Assembly (NCBI RefSeq): GCF_002157735.2
Contig: NZ_AP018689.1
Coordinates: 2,430,641-2,494,640, forward strand
Length of the DNA stretch: 64,000 bases
Direction of reading: 5' to 3'
From: Vibrio aphrogenes
GTDB taxonomy: Bacteria > Pseudomonadota > Gammaproteobacteria > Enterobacterales > Vibrionaceae
The position numbers and the translations under genes were made by a program. A model generated the notes under the pieces. It saw only the letters and a list, made by a program, of their open reading frames with translations, was not told the DNA's origin and searched no databases. Below are positions 42,964 through 54,555 of this stretch, one piece after another (within the stretch, counting starts at the first letter, position 1; every line of letters starts with the position of its first letter).

Positions 42964-43217
42964 TGGACAGATATCAATTAAATATAAAAGCCGACGACAA
43001 GCCGGTATTACTCGAGCGCGTATTGCGTGTGATTCGACATCGTGGTTTTACCATTCGACAAGTGATCGCCACCGTAAACCACGAAAGCAATATTGCCAGT
43101 GTTGAAATTATCGTTGATAGCAGTCGTCCTATTTCAATTTTGACCAATCAAATAGAGAAATTGTGGGACATCCGCACCGTCGATACCCAACTGCTGCAAA
43201 CGCATCTGACAGAATAA
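42963..43217 (+). CDS. ilvM: Acetolactate synthase II small subunit
   Basis: An 84-residue ACT-domain regulatory subunit that activates IlvG. The start [14 protein letters not shown] at 42963 overlaps the ilvG stop. The ACT pattern VLLERVLRVIRHRGFTIRQV is clear. Isozyme II in E. coli is not feedback-inhibited by valine; the same is likely here because the small subunit is short. Confidence 0.95.
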   Translation: MDRYQLNIKADDKPVLLERVLRVIRHRGFTIRQVIATVNHESNIASVEIIVDSSRPISILTNQIEKLWDIRTVDTQLLQTHLTE

Positions 43218-43247
43218 AAAGAACAGCATTTTTAAAGGAATAATACT

Positions 43248-44186
43248 ATGGCTACAAATACCGCGGATTTTATTTGGTTCAATGGAGAAATGGTGCCTTG
43301 GGCGGAGGCGAATGTTCACGTATTAACCCACGCCATGCATTACGGCACTTCAGTATTTGAAGGGATTCGCTGCTACAACACCCCTAATGGCCCAATTGTG
43401 TTTCGTCATAAAGAGCACATGCAGCGCCTTGAAGACTCCGCCAAAATTTATCGCTTTCCGATCCCTTATTCTGTGGAAGAAATGATGGAAGCATGCCGTG
43501 AAACCTTACGTACTAATAAGCTTGATTCCGCCTATATTCGACCACTTGGCTTTATCGGCAATGTCGGCTTAGGGGTTTGTCCTCCTACTGATAGTAAAAT
43601 GGAGCTTATCATTGCGGCTTTCCCTTGGGGCTCTTACCTTGGTGAGGAAGCGCTCGCCAATGGCGTTGATGCGATGATTTCAAGCTGGAATCGCGCCGCA
43701 CCCAATACCATTCCAACTGCCGCTAAAGCTGGTGGTAACTACCTCTCTTCTTTATTAGTAGGTGGTGAAGCTCGTCGCCATGGTTACGATGAAGGTATTG
43801 CCCTGAGTGTGAATGGCTACATTTCAGAAGGTGCCGGCGAAAACATCTTTGTGGTGAAGAATGGCAAAATTGTTACCCCACCAGCCACCAGCTCTATCTT
43901 ACCGGGGATCACTCGTGATTCGATTGTTATTCTCGCCAAAGAGTTAGGCTACCAAGTAGAAGAAGCGAATATTGCTCGTGAAGCGCTCTACCTTGCCGAT
44001 GAGATCTTCATGACCGGCACAGCTGCGGAAATTGTACCGGTACGCAGTGTCGACCAAATTACCGTCGGCGCAGGTAAACGTGGCCCGATCACTGAGAAGA
44101 TTCAATCCACCTTCTTTGGCTTATTTAATGGCACCACTGAAGATAAATGGGGATGGCTCGATCCTGTCTACCCACAAGGTAAATAA
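43248..44186 (+). CDS. ilvE: Branched-chain amino acid aminotransferase
   Basis: IlvE is the PLP (fold type IV) transaminase for valine, leucine and isoleucine. The 312-residue product has HALHYGT-like THAMHYGTSVFEGIR, the PLP Lys in TAAKAGGNYLSS and the LYLADEIFMTGTAAEI motif. An AAGGA precedes the ATG. It is the third enzyme gene of the operon. Confidence 0.97.
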   Translation: MATNTADFIWFNGEMVPWAEANVHVLTHAMHYGTSVFEGIRCYNTPNGPIVFRHKEHMQRLEDSAKIYRFPIPYSVEEMMEACRETLRTNKLDSAYIRPLGFIGNVGLGVCPPTDSKMELIIAAFPWGSYLGEEALANGVDAMISSWNRAAPNTIPTAAKAGGNYLSSLLVGGEARRHGYDEGIALSVNGYISEGAGENIFVVKNGKIVTPPATSSILPGITRDSIVILAKELGYQVEEANIAREALYLADEIFMTGTAAEIVPVRSVDQITVGAGKRGPITEKIQSTFFGLFNGTTEDKWGWLDPVYPQGK

Positions 44187-44251
44187 CGCCCAGTAGATGA
44201 ACAATTTCTCTGTATTATCAATTTATTAAGATTTAAAAAGGACTTTATATT

Positions 44252-46093
44252 ATGCCTATCTACCGCTCCGCCACCACCACTCATGGTCGTAATATGGCTG
44301 GTGCTCGTGCTTTATGGCGTGCTACTGGCGTGAAAGAAGAAGACTTCGGCAAACCTATCATTGCTGTGGTGAACTCATTTACTCAATTTGTACCGGGCCA
44401 TGTGCACTTAAAAGACATGGGCCAATTAGTGGCTGCTGAAATTGAAAAAGCTGGCGGTATTGCCAAAGAATTCAATACTATTGCCGTGGATGACGGTATC
44501 GCCATGGGTCACGGTGGCATGTTGTATTCACTGCCTTCACGTGAGTTGATTGCCGACTCTGTAGAGTACATGGTCAATGCCCACTGCGCCGATGCCATGG
44601 TGTGTATTTCTAACTGTGACAAAATCACTCCGGGAATGTTGATGGCCTCATTGCGCCTCAATATTCCAGTAATCTTTGTTTCTGGCGGTCCAATGGAAGC
44701 GGGTAAAACTAAACTGTCGGATCAACTGATCAAACTGGATTTAGTCGACGCCATGATCCAAGGTGCCGATCCTAAAGTATCTGATGCCCAAAGCGAGCAA
44801 GTAGAACGCTCAGCCTGTCCAACTTGTGGTTCCTGCTCTGGCATGTTCACGGCGAACTCAATGAACTGCTTAACCGAAGCGCTGGGTTTAAGCCAGCCAG
44901 GTAATGGTTCAATGCTCGCCACCCACGCTGATCGTGAGCAACTATTCCTTAACGCCGGTCGACGCATTGTCGAACTGACCAAGCGCTACTACCTTGACGA
45001 CGACGCCTCTGCCCTTCCTCGCAATATTGCCAATAAAGCGGCATTTGAAAATGCCATGGCTCTGGATATTGCGATGGGTGGATCAACCAACACCGTATTG
45101 CACTTATTGGCTGCAGCGCAAGAAGCGGAAGTGGATTTTGACATGAGCGATATCGACCGCATGTCTCGCCAAGTTCCTAATATTTGTAAAGTGGCTCCAT
45201 CGACGCCTAAATACCACATGGAAGATGTTCATCGCGCCGGTGGGGTAATGGCAATTTTAGGCGAGCTTGATCGCGCAGGCTTAGTCAATAATCAAACCAA
45301 AACCGTATTAGGGTTAACCTTAAAAGAGCAACTAGCACAATACGACATCATGCAAACCGAATCAGAAGAAGTAAAAACCTTCTTCCGTGCCGGCCCTGCA
45401 GGTATTCGTACCACTAAGGCTTTCTCACAAGATTGTCGTTGGGACACTCTAGATGATGACCGTGAAAACGGCTGTATCCGCACCAAAGAAAATGCCTTCA
45501 GCCAAGACGGTGGCCTTGCGGTACTGAGCGGAAATATCGCCCTAGATGGCTGTATCGTAAAAACCGCTGGAGTGGATGAGAGTATTCTCAAATTCCAAGG
45601 GCCTGCCGTAGTATTTGAAAGCCAAGAAGATGCGGTCGAAGGCATTCTTGGAGGTAAAGTCAAAGCCGGTGATGTGGTAGTCATCCGCTACGAAGGTCCA
45701 AAAGGTGGGCCTGGCATGCAAGAAATGCTCTATCCAACCACCTATCTAAAATCGATGGGCCTTGGCAAAGAATGTGCGCTGTTAACCGATGGTCGCTTCT
45801 CTGGTGGCACGTCAGGTTTGTCTATTGGCCACGCCTCTCCTGAAGCGGCGAATGGAGGAACCATTGGTTTGGTGAATCAAGGCGATATCATCACAATTGA
45901 TATTCCAAGCCGCACCATTGAGCTTGAAGTCAGCGAACAAGAACTAGCTGAACGTCGCGCCCAACAAGAAGTAAAAGGCTGGAAACCAGCTCATCGTGAG
46001 CGTCAAGTCTCTTATGCATTGAAAGCGTACGCGATGCTGGCCACCAGCGCCGACAAAGGTGCGGTGCGTGATAAATCTAAGCTAGAGGAGTAA
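44252..46093 (+). CDS. ilvD: Dihydroxy-acid dehydratase
   Basis: IlvD dehydrates 2,3-dihydroxy acids to 2-keto acids in valine and isoleucine synthesis. The 613-residue protein has the Fe-S ligand motifs [10 protein letters not shown] and [19 protein letters not shown], plus [21 protein letters not shown] near the C-terminus. It has the normal length for the family. A SD-like AAAGGAC precedes the start. Confidence 0.97.
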   Translation: MPIYRSATTTHGRNMAGARALWRATGVKEEDFGKPIIAVVNSFTQFVPGHVHLKDMGQLVAAEIEKAGGIAKEFNTIAVDDGIAMGHGGMLYSLPSRELIADSVEYMVNAHCADAMVCISNCDKITPGMLMASLRLNIPVIFVSGGPMEAGKTKLSDQLIKLDLVDAMIQGADPKVSDAQSEQVERSACPTCGSCSGMFTANSMNCLTEALGLSQPGNGSMLATHADREQLFLNAGRRIVELTKRYYLDDDASALPRNIANKAAFENAMALDIAMGGSTNTVLHLLAAAQEAEVDFDMSDIDRMSRQVPNICKVAPSTPKYHMEDVHRAGGVMAILGELDRAGLVNNQTKTVLGLTLKEQLAQYDIMQTESEEVKTFFRAGPAGIRTTKAFSQDCRWDTLDDDRENGCIRTKENAFSQDGGLAVLSGNIALDGCIVKTAGVDESILKFQGPAVVFESQEDAVEGILGGKVKAGDVVVIRYEGPKGGPGMQEMLYPTTYLKSMGLGKECALLTDGRFSGGTSGLSIGHASPEAANGGTIGLVNQGDIITIDIPSRTIELEVSEQELAERRAQQEVKGWKPAHRERQVSYALKAYAMLATSADKGAVRDKSKLEE

Positions 46094-46099
46094 TCCTTT

Positions 46100-47644
46100 A
46101 TGCCTGAAGACACACACTCATTACCTCACACTGGTGCAGAATACCTGCGCCACATCCTACGTGCGCCAGTGTATGAAGCGGCGATCGTCACACCATTGCA
46201 AGACATGACTCGCTTATCCGAGCGTTTAGGCAATAAAGTGCAATTAAAGCGTGAAGACCGTCAACCGGTGCATTCTTTTAAACTGCGCGGAGCCTATAAC
46301 ATGGTCGCCAGTTTAACCGATGCACAAAAACAAGCAGGCGTGATCACCGCCTCTGCCGGTAACCATGCCCAAGGTATTGCACTTTCTGGCAGCTTATTAG
46401 GATTACAAGCCATCATAGTGATGCCAACAACCACGCCAGACATTAAAGTCACCGCGGTGCGTAATTTTGGCGGCGAAGTACTATTGCATGGCAGTAATTT
46501 TGATGAAGCCAAAGCCGAAGCAGAACGTTTAGCCCAATTGCACGGCTACTCTTATGTGCCGCCTTTTGATCATCCACTGGTGATCGCAGGACAAGGCACC
46601 ATAGGCATGGAAATGCTGCAACAAAACGGCCACTTAGATTATATCTTTGTGCCAGTAGGTGGTGGCGGTTTAGCGGCGGGTGTCGCAGTATTAATTAAAC
46701 AATTGATGCCAGAAATCAAAGTGATTGCGGTAGAGCCTGAAGATTCAGCCTGTTTAAAAGCAGCGCTCGATGCTGGTAAGCCAGTACCATTAGATCGCGT
46801 CAGTATGTTTGCCGACGGTGTCGCGGTGAAGATTATTGGTAACGAAACCTTCCGCTTATGCCAACAACATCTTGATGGCCATATTTGTGTCTCTAGCGAT
46901 GAAATCTGCGCCGCCGTCAAAGATATTTTTGAAGACACTCGCGCCATTGCTGAGCCTTCTGGTGCACTAGCCTTAGCCGGACTTAAGAAATTTGCCGAGC
47001 AAAACCAACTCAAAGGCAAACAATTAGGCACCGTACTGTCTGGGGCAAATACCAACTTCCATGGCCTGCGTTATGTCTCGGAGCGTTGTGAGCTTGGTGA
47101 AAAACGCGAAGGCTTATTGGCGGTGACCATTCCAGAACGCAAAGGCGCATTTTTTGAGTTTTGTAACTTAATTGGTGGCCGTGCGGTGACTGAGTTTAAC
47201 TATCGTTACAATGATGACAGCCAAGCCAATATTTTTGTGGGTGTACGTTTGCAAGAAGGCCAACAAGAGTTAGATCGCATTGTTGCTGAGTTACGTCAAG
47301 GTGGTTATCCAGTGGCGGATTTGTCCGATGACGAGATGGCCAAACTACACATACGCTATATGGTGGGAGGTAAGCCACTTAAAGCCTTACAAGAGCGCTT
47401 ATACAGTTTTGAATTTCCAGAATCCCCTGGGGCATTATTAAACTTTCTAAGCACACTGGGCACTCATTGGAATATCAGTTTATTTAATTACCGCAACCAC
47501 GGCGCTGATTACGGCCGCGTATTATGTGGTTTTGAACTAGAAGATTCCGATTTAGAGCGTTTCTCAGCGCACCTAAAAGAGCTTGGCTATCAATACAAAG
47601 ATGAAAACGACAGCCCATCGTATAAGTTCTTTTTAGCGAAATAA
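46100..47644 (+). CDS. ilvA: Threonine deaminase (biosynthetic)
   Basis: IlvA deaminates threonine to 2-ketobutyrate, the first step unique to isoleucine, and is inhibited by isoleucine in the characterised family. The 514-residue product has the PLP Lys in HSFKLRGAYN, the glycine loop PVGGGGLAAG and two C-terminal ACT-like regulatory domains (KREGLLAVTIPERKGAFFEF and LYSFEFPESPGALLNFL). It starts 6 bp after ilvD and ends the operon, followed by a terminator. Confidence 0.97.
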   Translation: MPEDTHSLPHTGAEYLRHILRAPVYEAAIVTPLQDMTRLSERLGNKVQLKREDRQPVHSFKLRGAYNMVASLTDAQKQAGVITASAGNHAQGIALSGSLLGLQAIIVMPTTTPDIKVTAVRNFGGEVLLHGSNFDEAKAEAERLAQLHGYSYVPPFDHPLVIAGQGTIGMEMLQQNGHLDYIFVPVGGGGLAAGVAVLIKQLMPEIKVIAVEPEDSACLKAALDAGKPVPLDRVSMFADGVAVKIIGNETFRLCQQHLDGHICVSSDEICAAVKDIFEDTRAIAEPSGALALAGLKKFAEQNQLKGKQLGTVLSGANTNFHGLRYVSERCELGEKREGLLAVTIPERKGAFFEFCNLIGGRAVTEFNYRYNDDSQANIFVGVRLQEGQQELDRIVAELRQGGYPVADLSDDEMAKLHIRYMVGGKPLKALQERLYSFEFPESPGALLNFLSTLGTHWNISLFNYRNHGADYGRVLCGFELEDSDLERFSAHLKELGYQYKDENDSPSYKFFLAK

Positions 47645-47655
47645 CCAACCTTATA

Positions 47656-47684
47656 AAAAGCGACCTCATCTGGTCGCTTTATTT
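47656..47684 (+). terminator. Terminator of the ilv operon
   Basis: AAAGCGACC (47657-47665) pairs with GGTCGCTTT (47672-47680), loop TCATCT, followed by a T-rich stretch (ATTTTC). Confidence 0.82.
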
Positions 47685-47758
47685 TCTCATCGTTACTGCG
47701 TTTACTTTCTCCATTATCGGGCTTATGTTATGTCAAACCCGTTTGAGCGAGAGAGACC

Positions 47759-48658
47759 ATGAACATCGATTTAACCCAGTTAGTCACCGAAAGTCGCAAT
47801 CAAGCCAGCGCTGAAATAGACACCCTTTCAACCTTGGATATGCTCAGCGTTATTAACCAAGAAGATCAAAAAGTCGCTCTTGCGGTACAAAGCCAACTCC
47901 CCAATATTGCACAAGCTGTTGATGCGATTACTCAAGCATTTGCCAATGGTGGCCGTTTGATTTACATGGGGGCAGGAACTTCTGGCCGTTTAGGTATTTT
48001 AGATGCCAGCGAGTGCCCACCAACGTATGGCACCCATCCGGATCTCGTTGTCGGTTTAATTGCTGGTGGCCACCAAGCGATTTTAAAGGCGGTTGAAAAT
48101 GCGGAAGATAATGCCGAACTTGGTCAAGATGATTTAAAAGCGCTAAACCTCAGCGCCAAAGATGTGGTAGTCGGTATTGCTGCCAGTGGACGAACCCCTT
48201 ATGTGATCGGCGGCTTACACTATGCTAATAGCGTGGGGGCAATGACCGTTTCTGTCGCTTGCAACCCAGACTGCCCAATGGAGAAAGAAGCGCGCATTGC
48301 TATCACTCCTATTGTTGGGCCAGAGATCGTAACGGGTTCCTCTCGCATGAAAGCCGGAACCGCACAAAAGTTGATACTCAATATGCTCACTACAGGAGCG
48401 ATGATCCGCAGTGGTAAAGTATTTGGTAATTTAATGGTCGATGTAGAAGCCACCAATGCCAAACTCATTCAACGACAAACCAATATTGTTGTCGAAGCCA
48501 CTGGGGTTAGCCCACAACAAGCCGAGCAAGCACTGAATGCTTGTGAGCGCCACTGTAAAACCGCGATTTTAATGTTATTAGCTGATATAGATGCTAAGCA
48601 AGCAAAGCAACGTTTAGCCGACCACAACGGTTTTATACGCCAAGCATTAACAGGCTAA
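47759..48658 (+). CDS. murQ: N-acetylmuramic acid 6-phosphate etherase
   Basis: MurQ cleaves the lactyl ether of MurNAc-6-phosphate to GlcNAc-6-phosphate and D-lactate, recycling or importing cell-wall sugar. The 299-residue protein has the SIS-domain pattern [21 protein letters not shown] and [14 protein letters not shown], and the [12 protein letters not shown] segment near the middle. Neither murP nor anmK is next to it in this window, so the upstream source of MurNAc-6-P is not shown. Confidence 0.96.
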   Translation: MNIDLTQLVTESRNQASAEIDTLSTLDMLSVINQEDQKVALAVQSQLPNIAQAVDAITQAFANGGRLIYMGAGTSGRLGILDASECPPTYGTHPDLVVGLIAGGHQAILKAVENAEDNAELGQDDLKALNLSAKDVVVGIAASGRTPYVIGGLHYANSVGAMTVSVACNPDCPMEKEARIAITPIVGPEIVTGSSRMKAGTAQKLILNMLTTGAMIRSGKVFGNLMVDVEATNAKLIQRQTNIVVEATGVSPQQAEQALNACERHCKTAILMLLADIDAKQAKQRLADHNGFIRQALTG

Positions 48659-48706
48659 GCGAATTGTTTGCATCAAATTATTAGCATTAAAATGATAACT
48701 CAACCG

Positions 48707-49606
48707 CTACTCTAACCAATCGTGATACAACTTATCACTATCACCTAGATAATCGATTAACCACTCCACCAGCTTGTTATCTTGGTTTTTACGCCAAACT
48801 AAACAACAAGCACTGAGTGGTTTGTCGCCTTTCAGTTTTACTTCGATGAGTTCATTTTGAGCAATAAAATGGCTGGCCATATGACGAGGCATGTAGCCCA
48901 TTCCTACCTTACTTTTCAAGCATTCAATCGCACTAAACCAATTAGGTAATAATAAACGACGCTGTTGCGCTGAATGCCAAGTATGGCGTTTGGGTAGAAT
49001 AATTGAGGTATCGTCTAAACAAATAGCGGGAATTCGAGATAAATCGTCATCGGTTAATTCCGGTTTGTTGGCTAATGGGTGATCGGAGGCCATCACATAA
49101 GCCCAGTCAATACTGCCCATGGATTTCACCCCATAATCACCACTGACAGGAATGGCCGATGTGGCACCAATCACAACATCGGCTCGCCCTTCAGAAATGG
49201 CTTCCCATGAACCGTTAAATACTTCCATATTGATCTGCAATTCAGCGTAATCAAAAGTCTGGTAGAAATCTGTTATTAACTTCTTAAGTGGTTCTATTTT
49301 AACGATATTATCTAAGGTAAGTTTGACCGTTTTATGGTAGCCACTTTCCACTCTCTTAATTTGTGATTTTACGTCCTCCATCTGGCGTAATAACAAACGA
49401 GCTTCTTTAATAAAATGCTCGCCCGCTTCAGTTAATTCGACTTTGCGGGTTAAACGATGAAATAATTTCACACCAAGTTCTTGTTCTACTTGGCGGACGG
49501 CATAACTAATGGCCGATGGGACTTTATGTAAATGTTCCGCCGCAGCAGTAAAGCTTCCCATTCGAGCAACGGTATCTAACATTTGTAGCGATTGTTTGGA
49601 GAACAT
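48707..49606 (-). CDS. punR: LysR-family regulator, PunR-like
   Basis: A 299-residue LysR regulator: N-terminal winged helix-turn-helix (LDTVARMGSFTAAAEHLHKVPSAISYAVRQVEQELG) and a periplasmic-binding-like effector domain from about residue 90. It is divergent from an MFS gene that resembles PunC (YdhC), the pair known in E. coli as punR-punC, in which PunR activates the purine nucleoside transporter. The name is assigned from this synteny and resemblance; the effector here is unproven. Confidence 0.8.
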   Translation of the reverse strand: MFSKQSLQMLDTVARMGSFTAAAEHLHKVPSAISYAVRQVEQELGVKLFHRLTRKVELTEAGEHFIKEARLLLRQMEDVKSQIKRVESGYHKTVKLTLDNIVKIEPLKKLITDFYQTFDYAELQINMEVFNGSWEAISEGRADVVIGATSAIPVSGDYGVKSMGSIDWAYVMASDHPLANKPELTDDDLSRIPAICLDDTSIILPKRHTWHSAQQRRLLLPNWFSAIECLKSKVGMGYMPRHMASHFIAQNELIEVKLKGDKPLSACCLVWRKNQDNKLVEWLIDYLGDSDKLYHDWLE

Positions 49607-49607
49607 A

Positions 49608-49676
49608 ACTTACCTATCAAAATTTTTGAACGATACCTTGAAATTATAACGTTTAATTTCTTAGGTAGAAAATTTT
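49608..49676. promoter_or_regulatory. Candidate PunR operator between punR and punC
   Basis: TTACCTATCAAAATTTT (49610-49626) and TTAGGTAGAAAATTTT (49661-49676) are related blocks about 50 bp apart, with TACCTA and TAGGTA forming an inverted pair. The 141-bp interval is AT-rich and holds both promoters. Paired sites of this kind suit a tetrameric LysR regulator, but this is inference. Confidence 0.4.
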
Positions 49677-49747
49677 ATAATCCGCAACCTTATTTCAAAT
49701 CCTTTTTAATACTGTATTCGTGTATTTAACATTTTAATGGTTGTTTT

Positions 49748-50941
49748 ATGAACATCAAAAAAACTCAACTCTTTTACCTGGCTATGCTCTCTATGTTGGG
49801 CTTTGTCGCGACAGATATGTATCTGCCTGCATTTAAGGTGTTAGAACAACATTTCTCGACTGGCCCAGAATCCATTGCTTTATCTCTTTCAATCTTTTTA
49901 GCAGGTATGGCATCAGGTCAATTATTGTGGGGCTTAGCCTCTGATAAGTTTGGTCACCGCAATACCTTAGCGGTTGGCTTAGTCGTCTTTTCCCTAGCTT
50001 CATTAGGTTTAAGTTTCAGTCAAGAAGTGTGGCAATTACTGACGTTACGTTTTATTCAAGCAATTGGTGTTTGTGCGCCAGCGGTTATTTGGCAAGCGAT
50101 GGTGATTAAGCGTTACTCTAGCTCAGTAAGCCAACAAGTCTTTGCGTCAATCATGCCATTAGTCGCTCTGTCTCCTGCAATTGCACCACAATTAGGTGTG
50201 TTCTTGATGAGTCACTTTGGTTGGTCAAGTATCTTTATTTTCTTAACTGTGGTGGGTGCAGCCTTAACTTGGATGACGTTAGCACAACCGAAAGATGAAG
50301 CGGCACAAGCCAAACAAACCTCAATTAAACAAGACATTAAAGCGCTACTGGGCTCTCGTGTTTATCTTGGTAATGTGATGATGTTTGCGATGGCATCAGC
50401 GTGCTTTTTTGCCTACCTAACCGGCATGCCAGAAATCATGACATCAATGGGTTATGATGCGAAAGATATCGGTTTAAGCTTTATCCCTCAAACTATCGCC
50501 TTTATGGCTGGTGGCTACTTTGGTAAGCGTTATGTTGCAAAACTGGGTGATATTAAAGTCTTAAAAATCCTTTTAGGCTTATTTACTCTTTCATCTGTTG
50601 TGATGTTTATTGCTTCACAAATGAATATTTCAAATATCTGGCCAGTATTATTGCCTTTCTGTTTTATTGCTGTCGCAAATGGTGCGTTATACCCAATCGT
50701 GGTTAACCGTGCTCTTTCAAGCTGCAAAAACAGCCCAGCAACGGCAGCCGGTTTACAAAATAGCTTACAGATCTGTATCAGTGGCCTTGCCAGTGCTTTA
50801 GTTGCCGCTTTCGCTAGCCAAGCGCTGCCAACAACAGGTTTCACGGCTATCTTATGTACCATTGGCTTATTGGGCGGTTACTTCTATTCAAAGTCAAAAT
50901 CAAAAGTAGAAGTGAAAGCTGAGTTAGCGGAAGAAATCTAA
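49748..50941 (+). CDS. punC: MFS transporter, PunC (YdhC)-like
   Basis: A 397-residue 12-TM major facilitator of the Bcr/CflA drug-efflux type. The N-terminal LGFVATDMYLPAF, the loop-2 motif LLWGLASDKFGHRN and the RFIQAIGVCAPAVIWQAM segment are typical. The closest protein I recall is E. coli PunC, an adenosine/purine nucleoside importer, and the LysR neighbour supports this. An efflux role cannot be excluded from sequence alone. A bidirectional terminator follows. Confidence 0.82.
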   Translation: MNIKKTQLFYLAMLSMLGFVATDMYLPAFKVLEQHFSTGPESIALSLSIFLAGMASGQLLWGLASDKFGHRNTLAVGLVVFSLASLGLSFSQEVWQLLTLRFIQAIGVCAPAVIWQAMVIKRYSSSVSQQVFASIMPLVALSPAIAPQLGVFLMSHFGWSSIFIFLTVVGAALTWMTLAQPKDEAAQAKQTSIKQDIKALLGSRVYLGNVMMFAMASACFFAYLTGMPEIMTSMGYDAKDIGLSFIPQTIAFMAGGYFGKRYVAKLGDIKVLKILLGLFTLSSVVMFIASQMNISNIWPVLLPFCFIAVANGALYPIVVNRALSSCKNSPATAAGLQNSLQICISGLASALVAAFASQALPTTGFTAILCTIGLLGGYFYSKSKSKVEVKAELAEEI

Positions 50942-50975
50942 TAACCAATCCCGTTAATCGCTTTTAACTCATTAA

Positions 50976-51013
50976 TAAAAAGGTCACCTCATTGAAATGA
51001 AGTGACCTTTTTT
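50976..51013. terminator. Bidirectional terminator between punC and glmU
   Basis: AAAAAGGTCAC (50977-50987) pairs with GTGACCTTTTT (51002-51012), with an inner TCAT/ATGA pair. T runs occur on both strands, so it can end punC and, after read-through of the repeat, glmU. Confidence 0.87.
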
Positions 51014-51020
51014 CTTATTC

Positions 51021-51123
51021 AAAATTGTCGATAAGTAGTGACTTATCCATTAACGTTTATAACGTCGTTATCGAGCCTTTTGACAAACAAAGAGGTTCAA
51101 ATAATGAGTACTATGGGTATTAT
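51021..51123. repeat. Palindromic intergenic repeat, copy 3 (right half only)
   Basis: The stretch CGTTATCGAGCCTTTTGACAAACAA (51066-51090) and TCAAATAATGAGTACTATGGGTATTAT match the right half of copy 2; the left arm is missing. Its outer end coincides with the glmU stop codon (TGA at 51125-51123). ATAACGTCGTTAT at 51059-51071 is a short palindrome inside it. Confidence 0.72.
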
Positions 51124-52484
51124 CACGACTTTTTCGTCGGGCGTTTCCAACCTGCAATCACACGCTCTTTTGCACGAGTAATCACTAATTCATTGTCTTT
51201 TACATCTTTGGTTAATGTGGTGCCAGCACCAATGGTTACTCCGTTTGCAACCGTCACTGGAGCAATCAATTGTGAATCAGAGCCAACAAACACATCATCG
51301 CCAATGGTGGTTGTAAATTTATTGGCACCATCGTAATTACAAGTGATCACACCCGCACCAATATTCACGCGAGCACCAATGTTTGAGTCGCCTAGATAAG
51401 TTAAGTGCCCCGCTTTCGATTCCAATCCTAAAGTGGCATTTTTCATTTCCACAAAGTTTCCGACATGCGCCTTTTGTTTTAATTCCGTACCAGGGCGAAG
51501 ACGGGCAAATGGACCAACAGTACAGTTTTCACCAACCGTTGCACCATCAATCACAGTATAAGGACTGATCACGCTGTTATCGTCGATTTCACAGTCTTTT
51601 AAAATACAGCCTGCGCCAATAAATACGTTATCACCAATCGAAACATTGCCTTCGATAATCACGTTTACATCGATTTCAACGTCCATACCACATTGAATTT
51701 CACCACGTAAATCAAAGCGGTTTGGATCGCGTAGCATCACACCTTGCTCAAGTAGAAATTGTGCCTGCATCGCTTGATAAGCACGTTCTAAGCGCGCTAA
51801 TTGCGAACGGTCATTCACCCCTTCCACTTCAATTGTATTGGCTGGGTGAACCGCCTCAACGGCACGACCTTCATTATGTGCAGCCGCAATCACGTCGGTT
51901 AAGTAATATTCACCTTGGGCATTTTCGTTTTTAAGATTTGATAACCAACGTTTTAAATCACCACCAGTAGCAACCATCACACCGGTGTTGATTTCTTTAA
52001 TTAATTTTTGCTCTTCTGTGGCATCTTTTTGTTCAACAATTGCAACAACCGGGCCATTCTTACGGATAATACGACCATAACCCATTGGCTTATCAAGAAT
52101 AACAGTTAAAAGTGCAATCCCACCTGTCGGCTGAGCATCTAATAGGTTTTCAATGGTTTCACTTGAAATTAAGGGCACATCACCATAAAGAATTAATACT
52201 TTTTCATCATCAGCAAAATCTGGCGCCGCTTGGTTAACCGCATGACCTGTGCCTAATTGTTCCGCTTGCAACACCCAATTAACCGGCTCATCTTGCAAAG
52301 CTTGTTTCATTTGGTCGCCGCCATGACCGTAAACGAGGTGGATATTTTGCGCACCTAAATTGGCACAAGTATCAATCACATGCTTTGCCATCGGACGACC
52401 AGCAAGAGTATGCAAGACTTTTGGTTTTTCAGAATACATGCGAGTCCCTTTACCCGCAGCAAGAATAACAGCACTAAAATTCAT
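51123..52484 (-). CDS. glmU: Bifunctional GlcN-1-P acetyltransferase / GlcNAc-1-P uridyltransferase
   Basis: GlmU makes UDP-GlcNAc, the precursor of peptidoglycan and LPS. The 453-residue protein has the N-terminal uridyltransferase domain with [15 protein letters not shown] and a C-terminal left-handed beta-helix acetyltransferase domain with [14 protein letters not shown] and [15 protein letters not shown]. It lies downstream of atpC, separated by a terminator, as in many gammaproteobacteria. The last codons abut a repeat element, but the C-terminus (RPTKKS) looks complete. Confidence 0.97.
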   Translation of the reverse strand: MNFSAVILAAGKGTRMYSEKPKVLHTLAGRPMAKHVIDTCANLGAQNIHLVYGHGGDQMKQALQDEPVNWVLQAEQLGTGHAVNQAAPDFADDEKVLILYGDVPLISSETIENLLDAQPTGGIALLTVILDKPMGYGRIIRKNGPVVAIVEQKDATEEQKLIKEINTGVMVATGGDLKRWLSNLKNENAQGEYYLTDVIAAAHNEGRAVEAVHPANTIEVEGVNDRSQLARLERAYQAMQAQFLLEQGVMLRDPNRFDLRGEIQCGMDVEIDVNVIIEGNVSIGDNVFIGAGCILKDCEIDDNSVISPYTVIDGATVGENCTVGPFARLRPGTELKQKAHVGNFVEMKNATLGLESKAGHLTYLGDSNIGARVNIGAGVITCNYDGANKFTTTIGDDVFVGSDSQLIAPVTVANGVTIGAGTTLTKDVKDNELVITRAKERVIAGWKRPTKKS

Positions 52485-52576
52485 GAGGATGATCCTATTA
52501 TTTTCATATTATTGAAATTTTACCCTATTTCGCTGATAAATGACCAAAGTTCATCGGACGAACTTCAACAAAAAAC

Positions 52577-52604
52577 AAAAAAGGCGACCACAGGGCCGCC
52601 TTTT
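52577..52604 (-). terminator. Terminator of the atp operon
   Basis: AAAAAAGGCG (52577-52586) pairs with CGCCTTTT (52597-52604) and continues with inner GCC/GGC pairs. On the minus strand it is followed by a T run. It lies 22 bp after the atpC stop and before glmU. Confidence 0.82.
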
Positions 52605-52626
52605 ATCTACTCTACTAACGCTAAAA

Positions 52627-53049
52627 TTAGCGACGTGATTTACGAGTTAACTCAATAACACGTAGCTGAGCAATTGCTTTCGCTAGATCACTTGCCGCTT
52701 GTGCGAAGTCGATATCGCCATGCTGATTATGAATATTCTCTTCAGCTTTGCGTTTGGCTTCTTCAGCCTTAGCTGCATCTAAATCTTCACCACGGATAGC
52801 GGTATCAGCCAGTACAGTTGCTGTACCAGGCTGAACTTCTACCATACCACCAGAAACATAAATAATTTCTTCGTGGCCGTGTTGTTTCACTAGACGCACC
52901 ATGCCAGGCTTAATAGCAGTCAGAAGTGGGGTGTGACCAGGGTAAATCCCTAATTCACCTTCACTACCTGTCACCATGAATGACTCGACCGTACCAGAAA
53001 ATAATTTTTTCTCTGCACTTACGATGTCTAGGTGAAAAGTCATAGCCAT
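52627..53049 (-). CDS. atpC: ATP synthase F1 epsilon subunit
   Basis: The epsilon subunit couples the gamma shaft to the c-ring and inhibits ATP hydrolysis. The 140-residue product has the N-terminal beta-sandwich ([37 protein letters not shown]) and the C-terminal helical hairpin ([19 protein letters not shown]). It is the last gene of the atp operon. Confidence 0.97.
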   Translation of the reverse strand: MAMTFHLDIVSAEKKLFSGTVESFMVTGSEGELGIYPGHTPLLTAIKPGMVRLVKQHGHEEIIYVSGGMVEVQPGTATVLADTAIRGEDLDAAKAEEAKRKAEENIHNQHGDIDFAQAASDLAKAIAQLRVIELTRKSRR

Positions 53050-53082
53050 GTTGCCTCCTAATGAGCCTTATCGTTAAGAAAC

Positions 53083-54528
<1,446 letters not shown>

Positions 54529-54555
54529 TTAATAACCATGCGTCTAATAAAAAGA

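Noticed and set aside
44722..45684. Minus-strand ORFs of 76-130 codons opposite ilvD
   Set aside because: They mirror the codon structure of a well-supported dehydratase gene and are antisense shadows.
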